A stretch of 64,000 bases of DNA from Oidiodendron maius Zn. Its lineage: Eukaryota > Ascomycota > Leotiomycetes > Myxotrichaceae. Numbering within the stretch: position 1 is the first letter of the stretch; each line of letters begins with the position of its first letter. The notes under the pieces are model-generated. The model was not told where the DNA came from. It saw only the letters and a program-made list of their open reading frames with translations, and did not search any database. Of this stretch, positions 1-13,605 are shown piece after piece. The stretch spans positions 286,069-350,068 of the forward strand of contig KN832888.1 of NCBI GenBank assembly GCA_000827325.1. The letters are read 5' to 3'. The position numbers and the translations under genes are program-made.

Positions 1-1046
1 TTGAGATCGAACCCCAGGGCATGTCGACGGCGACCACGCTGAGGGGATAGCGGCGTGAGGGAAGTGTTAGGGAGGGGGGGGGAGGTGCGGGGTTGAAATC
101 AAAGTAAAAAACCTCACCTAGCGAGAGTAGAGAGATATATAGTAAACGATGATTGAAGAATAGATGGAGAGTATAGTAGTCCTATCACTTAACCTGATGG
201 TGCAATTCATCGTGGAAGTTGAGGTTATCTGCACGTGATCGCTACCCCTGAAGCCACACCATCGGCGTGAGATTTGAGATGACGACTCCCTCCCACTTCT
301 CATTCTGGGTTTAGGAATCGAGCCAGCCGCATCGACGTCTGCTGATACGCCGTACCTGCCCGTCCTCAATCAACTGTTCGTACCACGAGGCGCTGTACTC
401 TACTGTACTGTACTGTACTGTAGCCGCCCAGCGAAAAGGAGAAGATAACAACGGCCAACAGGGGGCCGCCCATCTCATTTCGGCTGTCAGCCACTCCCAT
501 CCAATCATCGACTGTGCCGCATCCCATTGGCTGTGCAAGACCTCGATCCCCATTCTCTATCACTGTGGGCGCTGATCTTACCATTTCCTCTCATTTCCTT
601 CATCCTCTCCTCTCTCTTTCCTTCTTTCTCTTCTCCTCAACGACGACGACGACGACGAGATTCCTCTTCCTCAACCCCTCGCTCTCTCTCATCCTTCGGG
701 ACCCTCACCTTCTTTCGCGCTCCCCCCCCCAGGTATCGGCTTCACTCCTTTAGCCGGTCACCGTCCATTCCTTCCGTCGCGACTGTGTCCTTGTGCTTGT
801 GCTTTTGTCCATTCCTCGCGCGCGTAAGTGTTGCATTCTTCCCGCTAGGTATGCCGTACCGGCTTCTATCAATGGAGCGTGAGTCCGGTGTGCAAGGGCG
901 AGCGAAGAGACACCGTGGTTGAGAGATATAATGGCTAACGCTGATGTGTGTAGTTCCCAGCAGTCCCCTCATTCTCGTCTTTTGAAATCATCAACCCAAG
1001 TGCCTCTCCAATTGGAACCAGAACAAGACCCCGCCATCTTTCTGCC
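1..1046. promoter_or_regulatory. Left-edge intergenic region and leader of the small membrane protein gene
   Basis: No gene is supportable here. The stretch holds a short TACTG pentamer repeat (about 401-422), a pyrimidine-rich tract (about 555-640) of the kind common in Aspergillus-type promoters and leaders, and a CGA trinucleotide run (641-658). A minus-strand ATG at 20-22 starts only seven codons before the window ends, so a gene entering from the left cannot be judged. Confidence 0.5.
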
Positions 1047-1598
1047 ATGACTACCCTCCATAACCTCCTCGCCAGAGGCAACGCCCTTCTGGCCCGCGAC
1101 AGCAGCAACAACGGCATGTCCACCACCGTTATTGACCTCCTCATCACCCTCCTCGTCCTTGTCTTCGTCCTTCTCTGTCTCACAGCGGCCATCTTTACCA
1201 TGCGCAAGATCCGCCAGCGCCAAGCTATGGCCCGCCAACAGTTGCCCGTCTACCACGAGAAGCGCAGCTCCCATCATCGTCGCCTGACCATCTCCACCAC
1301 TCCTGGCCGTGGATCAAGCATCTACGTCTACGACGAGAAGCCATCTCTCAACAACCCTACGACGCCCACCTCACCCGTGCCTGAGATCCGAATCACCTTC
1401 CCCGATGAGCAAGACGAGTCCGGGCGCCCGAAGAGCGGCCGCGTCCTCATCGTCCGCGTGGGCGAGACCGGTGTCGGTCTGGAGCCTCTGCACGATGATG
1501 AGCAGCTTCCGGCGTATGAGAAGGAGAGTAAGGGCCGCTTCCAATCAATTGACATCGAGCGCATTGGTGGATTGAAGGAGAAGCCAACATGGTCATGA
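1047..1598 (+). CDS. Small single-pass membrane protein, function unknown
   Basis: I do not recognise a named family. The uninterrupted 183-residue frame starts at the first ATG after a pyrimidine-rich leader. It has a short polar N-terminus (about 1-27), one strong hydrophobic segment (about residues 28-50, rich in Leu, Val, Ile and Thr), then a basic stretch (MRKIRQRQAMARQQ). The remaining 130 residues are soluble and rich in Ser, Thr, Pro and acidic residues. The positive charges just after the hydrophobic segment suggest an outside-to-inside single-pass topology with a cytosolic tail; this is inference. Marked third-position C/G preference compared with the other frames supports real coding. 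Such small one-helix proteins are common and mostly uncharacterised in Eurotiales. Confidence 0.7.
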   Translation: MTTLHNLLARGNALLARDSSNNGMSTTVIDLLITLLVLVFVLLCLTAAIFTMRKIRQRQAMARQQLPVYHEKRSSHHRRLTISTTPGRGSSIYVYDEKPSLNNPTTPTSPVPEIRITFPDEQDESGRPKSGRVLIVRVGETGVGLEPLHDDEQLPAYEKESKGRFQSIDIERIGGLKEKPTWS

Positions 1599-2668
1599 TC
1601 CAGGTCAAGAATGTCGCCTCCTTCGTGACATGATCATTTCATCTCTCCCAACAACCCATGCCTCTCAGCGTCTCCTCGTCTGTGCTGTAACGACTCTTTC
1701 ACTAGCAATCAACCGAGATATCTACCACACTTGCGTACTGCTGCACATATTTCCCATTCTCTCGGACCGGAGTTCCTGCCCTCGGATGTTTCGGAATCCC
1801 CCCACTATGCTCTTCTCTCGTGGACGGAACCATGTGGGCGAAAGTATGGATAGAAAAGCACGACATATCTATGAAAGCAAACACAAGAATGGATAGGAAG
1901 GAAGGAAGGAATTAGAAAGCTCACGTCGGAGTACATTAAAATTCACGAAGAAATGATCTGCTCCTAAAACCAACCTCTTGGACATCCCTGTTCGCAAAAT
2001 GGGAGGGAGCATTGTTAATTTCTACCTTGTAATTAATGTATTCTACGTAATTTTTCAAACACTCCCCACGCCAACTGCGTATATTCTGAGACCCGTGAGA
2101 CGAATCCCTGAGTAGATTTCATCCCTACTATGTGCAAGCAAGTACAAACTTCCCGACACTTTTCTATATACACTTACGGCACTTATCATATCACTCTTCA
2201 CATAAGATGCACGAACACTTGGATAATACCTCGCATATATCTATGATGTTGGCTAGCTGACTACTTACAGCGCCGTCTATAATACTATCGGGGGAAAAGG
2301 AGATAACCGTGCAGGTCCGAGCGAGCCGTTGTAGTCGTTGGAGAGGTGCACGGCAGCATTAACGTATGAGACGATTCTATGAGCATCGACCCATTGGTTG
2401 TTGGGCCACTCATCTATTCCCGTCCCCAGGTAGGCAAAGCGCAAAGCAAATAAAATTTTAGAGTACGAAGGGGCCAGATTACAAGAGGAAGGGAGAGAAA
2501 AGGTTAGCAAACAAAGCAATCTATCCCTCTCCCTGCTCTCCTGCCGGTAACGCCTGAACGACCTGGATGAATGTTTATTCGCCGGATGGCGATATTCGAA
2601 TGCTCGGAGAATCTATATTCGATGGGTCGGTGTGTGACTTACGCAGCCACTCGAAAATGATTCATCAT
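1599..2668. other. Intergenic, convergent 3' regions
   Basis: This 1.07 kb lies between the stop of the small membrane protein gene (+) and the stop of dbp2 (-), so it should hold two facing 3' UTRs. It is AT-richer than the genes, with a short GGAA-type repeat near 1898-1910. I see no coding signal in either strand. Confidence 0.55.
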
Positions 2669-5186
<2,518 letters not shown>

Positions 5187-5526
5187 CTTCGTGTTTGTTG
5201 GGTCGGGGTGTGGAAAGGAATGGACAAGCGTGGGAAAGGTAGGACTTTCGTGACTGGGGCGGGTGAGGACTTTCTGAAGTGCTTCCCACTTAGATGAGAA
5301 GATAGCTGGGGGTAGAGATCGTGATGGTTGAAAAGTAAGGGAAGGTTTTCTCACGACTTTGCGCTTTCTAGTAGAAAAAATGAAATCGCCACTGCGCTAG
5401 TCGATTTTAGCAATAGCCTGGTCCACTCACGTGATACCACTGTCTTACGTATGTCATCTGTACAGTAGTCCGCACGGCCACATCCTGGCAATAGTATAAC
5501 GATTACTTCAGCACAGGCTCTCCACG
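5187..5526. promoter_or_regulatory. dbp2 upstream region / thi20 downstream region
   Basis: These 340 bases separate the dbp2 start from the stop codon of the next minus-strand gene. They must hold the dbp2 promoter and leader plus the 3' end of the thi20 transcript. I see no coding signal and no recognisable element. Confidence 0.5.
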
Positions 5527-7706
5527 CTACATATTACTTCCTGACTTTCTATATCTTTCTGCCATTCCGGCTCCCATGTCCCAAAATCCCGTCTCCATCT
5601 AAGAGTACATCAGCACCAAGACATCCACCCACAAGGAGGTAAGTAATCACCTTTGTCGCATGGATGAATATTCGCACCAGTTCTTCAATGCGGCTTGGGG
5701 ACTGCAAAACCGCATGTCGTTCCAACAGTGCTTGACAGTGTTAGACGATGCAATGTAGGAATCCGGAGTGCAGCTAACCAGATCCCATTTGCATTGCCTG
5801 TGCATAGTCATCCGCAACGTAATTTTCAATCCATTTCCAATATATATTCCCTTCCCTCGTTGTCTTCGGGTCATCGTAGAGCCGCCTGGCAATATCACCA
5901 TAGCCTAAAAGGCAAGGGGCAAGTGCCATTTGCAGGGCAAACCAGTCCTGCGACTGCCCGATATCGAGAACATATCTACGCTTGGTGAGGTGGTGCAATC
6001 TGCTCCATGGATTTGTCAAGAGCTTACCTAGTGTATGCAGTACATGCTACAATGATTGTTAGCCTTGTAGTATATGAAACGATCGCATAATACCTTGGCT
6101 CTCCTCCGTGGCTTCGATTTCCTCCTTCGTGACTCCAAATCCTTGGCAGTACTCGATATGCAACTTCATCTCATACTGTATATGAGCTACAATTTTGGCT
6201 CCCTTCCAATGGGTCAGTCACAATCAATATGATGGCACATTAACTTGCTCACAGCAGTTATATCTTCTATTGTCTTTGCCTTATATGCAGCCAAAGCATT
6301 TGCCCTCGCGAATTGGACCTAGCTTAATCAGATCCTGCAACAAATCACAATACGGAATGCTACTTACTAAAAATAGGTAGTCTTGGATAAGATAGAATTT
6401 GAAGGATTCTATGGGTAAGGTCCCGTTGGCAAGCCCTGCGATAAAATCATGCTCGGTATATTTCCTCCAGCAATCCAAAACGTCTGGTCTTTCAAGTATG
6501 TACTCGATAAAGCGGTCTCTAGTTATGAGTAATAAGCATGATTTCATCGGACTATGAGAAGGGTAATATAGGCTCACGGAGCAAACGGTAACGTATAAGT
6601 CGAGTGGAAGTGGTTGATGGGGCCACTTCCATGGCCCAAACTCGACGCTGTCTTGATACCTGCCTCAACATATCTACAAGCATTCTTAACAGCTCCGATA
6701 ACACTCATACCATTGGCAAGATTTGATGCGATCGCGGCTACTGTGATCAGAAAACTTTCATTCAAGGGAGAAGGGACAGGTTACAGGCCAATGAGCATCC
6801 CGTTCCATGAGTATTCGTCGAATTCTGATACGCGGTTTCAAATTTCGTTACTTTACTCTCACCAAACATGATATCGATCATGAGTTCTCTGTCCTCGGGT
6901 TTGCTAGCCACAGTGCCATCACTCTTAAACGGGAGATGACCGCCTTTAACTAGGACATGCTTCGGACCAAGGGTCTGAACGGCTCTAGCAATTTCCAGCA
7001 GATCGTCTATATTCTGAGGATCAGGAACCTCCTTGCCGGCGCTGGAGAGGAGCAGTATCGCTTCGGGAACGTTAGGTGTGAGGACAGTTGTCATAGGAAG
7101 GAGGTGTTCTCGTAATTCACGAACGGCCTCTACAGGTAGTAATTGAGAGCCGCTAGTAGATATCATGACCTAGCCGCTAAGGTCAGAAGAATCTACTAAG
7201 CTGTTAACTTTGTATTCAACACTTACAGGATCAAGCACAATCGTAGGCACTTTGTGCTCCTGAAGAGAGCTTGCCACCACTTTTATCGTTTCCGCAGAGG
7301 TTAACATGCCTTTAAATAATTAGAACTCCGGATAATATATTGCTTTCCTTCATATCGAAACGGGAATAGGAAAATAGGGTACCGGTCTTGACAACATCAA
7401 CACCAATATCGCTAATACATGCATCGATCATCTTCCTCACAAATACCGGGGGCACAGGATGGATATCCACAACTCCCATTGTATTTTGTGCCGTCAGAGC
7501 CGTGGTGGCGGTCATGGCATAGCAGCCATGTGCCGCAACCACCTTCTGATCTGCTTCCAGACCCCTTGAACATCTTGTGTTAGCTGGGATGCTTCTGCCT
7601 TTCGTCTCTCAGGTCAAAACAACGAGGAATTGTGTATGCTCGGGAATACCCACGCTCCACCCGAGCTGTCCGAACCGGCGATGATAAGAACCCTCCCTTT
7701 GCTCAT
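5527..7706 (-). CDS. thi20: Bifunctional hydroxymethylpyrimidine (phosphate) kinase / TenA-type thiaminase II (Thi20-like)
   Basis: The N-terminal half is a ThiD-type kinase that phosphorylates HMP and HMP-P to HMP-PP for thiamine synthesis; the C-terminal half is a TenA fold that hydrolyses thiamine breakdown products for salvage. Both act in the cytosol. Twelve exons (7706-7654, 7564-7383, 7309-7227, 7169-6785, 6740-6578, 6518-6368, 6318-6253, 6202-6094, 6046-6028, 5975-5779, 5730-5651, 5598-5527) sum to 519 residues, close to yeast Thi20 (about 550). Seen: IIAGSDSSGGAG at the N-terminus, completed only by splicing intron 1; the anion-hole/active-site Cys motif THGTGCS; TenA features (FYLIQDYLFL, MALAPCLLGYGDIA) and a C-terminal VRIFIHATK..GFW signature. 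The ninth exon is only 19 nt. The kinase-TenA fusion is the usual fungal arrangement. No TPP riboswitch core is visible upstream. Confidence 0.92.
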
Positions 7707-8605
7707 TACAAGATTGCGAATTATAGATCGATGGAGAGAAAGATCGAAGATGGAGTGGAATTTATGAAATTCGGGGCATTATGTAATCCCCCCACTACAG
7801 TTGTACCTTATATATCATATCTCTACTTTACTAGCAAATTGGAAGGGGGGTCTTGTACAAGATTTATGTATACACAAAGTTTAGGGTTACATTCCACAGC
7901 TATGTCACAATACGAGTCAAGATAGGTTTGAAGTGTGCTTGTACCGACAGTAGCGAACTGGCTGGCTGGCTTTGAAGAATGAAATATTTGTACAATGTGC
8001 CGCCCCTCACAAGTCGACTTGCCCTTTGCCCTCCAGCCAACATACTGTCTTGTTGGCGACCAAGATTGGTATATGGATGGATTTCACTCCACGTCCTCCC
8101 AACGTCACCCGAGGTCCGAATATTACAATGCCAGCCAGCCAGGCCATCAGAAATAAGATGCCCCCGATTGTGCGATCGCAGACGCTCCGTCACCAACTGA
8201 CGATCCTAATCGCGGAAAATGTATCAACGCACGCAAAACTGCAACGCAACGTTCCGAGCAGTACGCTCGGACAAAAGAGAAAGCGAGATAATGTAACAAA
8301 AAGCTTTTAGTCATCGACCCTCGCTGCCGGGTAGGTCAAATCCATGAGCCAAAGGAGATATCGCATATCGCAACAAAAGCAACCTGTCTCCCGCACACCG
8401 CCCATAATGCGCAGGAAATCAACGACGAAATCTGGAGGATGGAATGCAGTCTATTGGTCGAATGTGAGGTATCATGATAACAGAAGGAGGAACTTTTAAC
8501 ACACGTTAGAGAACAGAGGGCTCTCCGCAAATGCAAGATTAGCCTGCCGGTCTATGCAGATATTAGGATGCTCGAGAGAAAACACTCTAGGGTATCGTCG
8601 CACGT
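7707..8605. promoter_or_regulatory. thi20 promoter region / 3' region of the eIF4G gene
   Basis: These 0.9 kb lie between two minus-strand genes. Runs of GGCT at about 7960-7972 and of CCAG at about 8130-8142 form a short inverted pair. Nothing here reads as coding. Confidence 0.45.
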
Positions 8606-11600
8606 TCAAGATTCGCTCTCCTTCTTGTCCTCGGACTTTTCTGCAGCTGCAGGGGTTGCCTTGGGCAATTCGGGAGAGTTGGATGCTGAAGGAGGTGAGG
8701 CCGGGTTTTCTGCTTCTCCAGAACCTAAACCTGCTAGAGGGCTGTGGAATCATCAGCATAAACTTCTAATCGTAATGAATGAGAAACATACCTAAATGCG
8801 TTCACGGAGGATGACACCTTCTCCTTCTGTTGAGGGGGTGTGCCAGTTCTTGATGAAGCTCCTGAATCCTCACCAGTTCGGCTCTGCGATCCCGATGGAC
8901 CAGCCTTGCGGCTGTTGCTACGGGACGAGAAAAGCGAGGTTGGCGCGAAAGACATTTGCGAACTCGACTGTCTATTGGCACCGCCCTTGTTAGTCAGACG
9001 ACGAAGGTCATCCATACCAACCGTGTTCTTGGTGTAGTCCACCGGGGGTTGGGCGCCATATTGGTTAGAGAAGTTCCTAGAATCACCACGTCCGATCTGC
9101 ATGCGTCCACCGCCGCCGCCGCCGCCGCCGCGTTGATTGCGACTACTCTCTGCGGCTTTCTGGGCAGCTGCTGCATCGGCCTGTGCTAGGTTAGTAAAAT
9201 TCCGTCTGAATTGTGCAAAGGTTGTGAAACATACCTCTGCTCTGATTTCCTCGAGCGTCTTCGGGCCCTTGTTGGCCTCCTTGGATTGCCAGTTCTTCTT
9301 TCGCAGATCAACAATATCCATAAGCATGAACCTCAATCTGCTGGGCAGCTCTGGGGTATCGATCATCGCCTGGATGCGTGTGAAGTACACGTCCATCATC
9401 GGCTTGCCCTTTTCGGTACTGTCCAAGTTTGCACCAATGGTCTTGAGAAGCTTGGTCAGCGACTCAATCTCGGCTTCATCAGGGACGCCAGTGTAATCGA
9501 CCAGCTTCTTAACACACTCATGCATGATACGCTCTGTTAGCATGCTGAGTTTGTAGAGCTCACCGATGAACTGAACAAGACCAAGACCGCGTCGCTTAGC
9601 AGCAGCGGCGATGTAATACTCGTCGGAGAGCATAGCAGCCTCTTCAGTCTTCTCCTCTCCCCTCTCATCCTCAGGCTTCTCTGGCAAGTCAATCTTCCAG
9701 CCACGCTCAAACTCCTCTTGGCATCTGTTGAGCAGGTACTTTCGGAAGAGGTTTCCACCCGAGACGACATTACCATTCTTATCGAGAATGCTCTCATCCT
9801 TAATGTCGGGGCTCATAGTCTCCAGCATACGCTTGCAAAACTTGGCATACATTGAGGCCCAGTGAGCTTCATCAGTGGCCTTCTCAAAGGTGAGCTGAAT
9901 CACTTGTCGGAGGGTGCGGCCATCCGCTTCGTCCTTCGACTGGGCAGCGATGGCAAGGATCTGGTCAGCAATCTTGTCGAATTTTTCGGGTGTCATCTTG
10001 TTCAGGGCTGCCTTGACCTTTCGCTGGACCATGTCAGGATCCATGTGGCCCCCAGCTGCGCCAGGAGCGGGACCAGCTGCGCCAGTCGCCGATTGGGCGG
10101 CACCAACACTGCGAGGTTTCCAGCCGTTGGCAGAGGTCTGAATGGGTTTAAGTTCCATACCAGCGGTGAGCGGCATTGTCTTTGCGGCTTGCGCTTCAGC
10201 TTTCGCGTTGCCGGTTTGGTATCCATCACGCTTGCTACCACCGCGTTGCGATCTGCTTTGTTGGCGAGGAGAGTGAGGCATGCCACCACCTATGGCTGAA
10301 CTAGACGGAGTTCGGGTCATTTGGCTGCCACCGGGGAAGGCTCCACCTGGACGGTTGAAAGAGGCCATAGGGTTGATGGCAGGTCGAGCCATGGAGCCAG
10401 TGGACATGGTAAAGCGTTCTGCCGAAGTGGTTCCAGGAGGAAGAGTCCTTCCACCAGCACCAACTGCGCCAAAAGAGCCCATAGCAAAGGCTCCCGGAGG
10501 GTTTCTGTTCGATCCTTGTCGTGGGCCCATGCTAGAAGATTGTCTCGTGGAGGCTGATCTGGCTGAACCGCCGTCGCCTTCGCCAATAAGATTCTTGACT
10601 TGTTCGGCAAACTCCAAGGATGGCTTCTCTGTGAACACTTTCTGGAACTGTAACAAGAACTCCTTATCGTACTTGAAACTTTGGCCCTTGGCTGCTACAG
10701 CAGAGTTTAGTGCAGGATTTGGTGAGCTGATGTTCGGTGGGTAGATGGATGCGTTGAGCACAGTGAGGAAGCGGGCCGACTTGAGGGACTGCAGCGCCGC
10801 GCTGGGTTGGGGTGGCTCTACAGGCTTTGTGTTCAGGGGCGCCAAGTTGAGTGCCGCAGGCTTTCCACGCTTCTCAGTAGATGATGCCTTCGGGGGTGGC
10901 GGAGGCATGGAATCATCCGAAGCCGGCGTGGATGCTCCACTGTCAGTACCGAGTGTAAGATTAGAGAGCTTGGACGCAATGGTAGTAGGGGTCGCGGGGG
11001 CATTCCTGTCGTCGGCGCCAGCCTTGCTCTCGGCGTCCTTGTTCTCGGCATCAGCCTTGTCGCCATCTTGAGCCTTTGCCTCTGCCTCAGCTCGCTTCCT
11101 CTCACGCTCATCTTCCAGGCGCTCCATCTCTCGCTCTTGCTCACGAAGTTTGCGATCGTTCTCCTCAGCGTCTGCCAGCCGCTTTTCCTCGTTGACCTTC
11201 TCAGCAGCAGCCTTGTCAGCAGCGCGCTTGGCCAAGATCTCGGCCTCCTTCTTCTCACGCTCAGCTTCGGCCTCTTCCATCTCTCGAATCGCGCGTTCCA
11301 GCTCCTCCTCCTCGTCTCGCTTGGCCTTCTCAGCAGCAGCAGCCGCCGCCGCCGCCGCTTCGGCCTCGGCCTTAGCTTCTTCCTTGGCTTTCTCTTCCTT
11401 GGCCTTAGCCTCAGCGTCCTCTTTTGCAGCATCATCAGCCTTAGTCGCCAACTCTGTAGCCTCAGCAGCCTTCTTAACCTTCTCCATGATTTCGGCCCGG
11501 ACCTGTTCCTGAGTCTTTAGGGCGGCGCTGTCGGAGCGAGCATGTTGAGGCGTAGAAGGTTTGGGAGGGGGGGTAGGGGTAGAGGCTATCACAGGCGGCG

Positions 11601-13605
11601 TTCTAGCGCGGTCCTTGGGAGCAGGCGATGCGGGAGCTTTTAGGTTCTCGACATTCAAAGCTTCTCCATCAGGCTTCTTGATAACGATGGCGGCGCTCTT
11701 CCGGGTCGGTCTCGTGAAAGTTGAAGGTTCGGGGCTAGCTTTTGGCTGGGGTGCAAGAGCGTGAGCCGGGGCCATTGAAGGAGTTCCGGGTTGGCCCATA
11801 CTGGACGCTGGCCGCGGGTCTGATACCTGGGACGAATTTCGGGACATTGGCTGCGCCTGAGGAGCGTACTGGCCGGGAATATAAGCGTTTGGCTGCTGGT
11901 AGCCGGGTTGGGGAGCCTGCGGGGCTCCGTTCATATACTGCATCTGGGGATACATGTATGGGGCGGCTTGCATGGGCATGCCCATGCGGTCAGTATATCC
12001 CTGGGGTGGGAATCCGTAATTCTGCTGCTGTCTCATTGTCAGAAACTGATCAAAGCCACCGCCTTCAGGAGATATGTCCATCTTTTTAATCTGCGCGACA
12101 CCCAACTGAGGAAAGCCAGCGACAGGTGGAGAGAAGGGGGGGTGCGTAACAGGAAATGGAGGGGGGAGAGGGGGGTAGTCAGCTTCATCAGATGTCGTAG
12201 GCTGTTGCTCCGAGCCTGGTGGCACTGATACATTCTGCTGCATTTGCGGCGAATGTCCATGCTCCGTGGGCTCTTGGGCCGATACTATCGTAGCCTCGCT
12301 CTGACCTAGACTCTGTTGCTCTGCAGGCAATGGCCCGTAAGCAGTATAGTAATGAGCAAACAACTCTCGCGGCTGCTCCGAAGAGCGCTGGCTTGTCGAG
12401 GACTGCTCAATTCTGCGCCAGTGCTTGTTCTTACGATTCTTGCTTGACTTTGGAAGATCTGAAAATTGTTGAGGGAAAGAGGGGTGGTATACTTGAGGTC
12501 CCTGCATGTGTGGGGGATAGTAATTATTAAACGGCTGAGGGTTCTGCATCGGTATCGTCTGATTCATGTTCGGGGTGCCAGGGAGCGAATTCGCCAAGGC
12601 CGGGCTGCGAGCAGCTTGATGCGGCGAGTTTGGGAATTGAGGGTTCATCGGCCGGCCCTGGCCCTGGAAAGGAGGGGCCATGCCACCACGTCCTTGATTG
12701 GGTTGGTTTCTGAATGGCTGCGCGGTGGGAGGATAGCCCATCTGCTGCTGGTACTGAGGGTTGAAGCCGCGTCCTCGTCCACCCTGAGTAGGGAATCCAC
12801 CACGGCCAGGTCCGCCTGGTCCTTGGGAGTGGCCCTGATTACCCATATCGCCTTGCCCGGGTTGAGACGAGTCCCGGCGCATGTGTCCGGATTGGTTGCC
12901 AGGTGCTAGCGGGGCCTGAGATGTAGAAACTTGTCGCATATGACGCTATCAAACACGGCATATTAGCATAATATCGACGCGTGCGTCAGGAGAATAACTT
13001 ACATCGCTATCGCCACCGAGACTGCCGAATGTAGGACCGTTACCCTGTGCCAGCCCAGAGGGCGGACGCCCACCACTCGCGGAAGGTTGTGGGATCGGAG
13101 AGGGGGACTGTGCGGGCGAAGGCACTCGTGGGTTGCTGGAGATGGGGATCGGTGCAGTCGCGGGCTGCGAGATCTGAGGCGTGCTGTGCGAGGCCGCAGG
13201 GGAGGCAGACCCAAATTGCAATCCCTTGCCGCCTACAGGGCCGCCATTAGAGACATAGCCGCTGGGGCCGTTGGCGCTGATAGTGACGGAGCTCTTGCGG
13301 CTGTGGTTGTTCGAGCCGCCATTGACGGATGCGCCACCGTGTGCGATGGCGGGCGCCGCCACCGCCGGCACAGCAGGAGAGATCGGAGGTCTGCCGTTTA
13401 CCGGCGAGACCGAAGATGACTTTCCATGCTGCACCGGCGCAGAACCTCCAACAGCCACGGCGGGAGAGGGGGTCGAGGAGCCCGTCGCGATAGGGGGCGA
13501 CGAGACTGCCTTCTTGGCGGTGGAGGCGTACGACGATGTCGAGGACGCGCTGGAGGAATTTGCGGGCTGGCTAGGGATCTGAGACTGCTGGGAGACTGAA
13601 GTCAT
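8606..13605 (-). CDS. Translation initiation factor eIF4G
   Basis: Scaffold of the cytosolic cap-binding complex: it bridges eIF4E, eIF4A, poly(A)-binding protein and eIF3/40S. Four exons (13605-13003, 12945-9235, 9180-8792, 8741-8606) give 1612 residues, in the range of large filamentous-fungal eIF4Gs and longer than the yeast proteins. Domains in order: a Ser/Ala/Pro/Gln/Gly-rich disordered N-terminus with RGG/GRG boxes; a long Glu/Lys/Ala charged coiled-coil-like block (about 680-840); an eIF4E-binding motif YDKEFLL (Tyr near 960, fitting YxxxxL-hydrophobic); a MIF4G HEAT domain (about 1170-1400, VQRKVKAALNKMTPEKFDKI onward); a poly-Gly/RGG stretch; and an acidic/Pro/Ser tail. Intron 9181-9234 is 54 nt, in frame and stop-free, with a canonical ACTAAC branch site; reading through it would add 18 spurious residues. 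The start at 13605 is the first ATG of the open frame. Confidence 0.95.
9109..9132. repeat. CCG trinucleotide run encoding poly-Gly in eIF4G
   Basis: About seven to eight consecutive CCG units on the plus strand. On the coding strand they give the poly-glycine run just before MQIGRGD in the RGG-rich region of eIF4G. Such runs are prone to length change between strains. Confidence 0.85.

Noticed and set aside
1-22. Start of a minus-strand gene at the left edge
   Set aside because: Only seven codons lie within the window, too few to support any call.
7565-7653. CTGAGA inside the first thi20 intron as a TPP riboswitch
   Set aside because: TPP riboswitches occur in fungal thiamine genes, but the other conserved parts of the aptamer (paired stems and the second pyrophosphate-sensing segment) are absent in the short intron.
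9137-11520. Several long plus-strand frames opposite eIF4G
   Set aside because: They arise from the biased codons of the Glu/Lys/Ala- and Gly-rich regions on the other strand. They lack family resemblance, and the minus-strand gene is certain.
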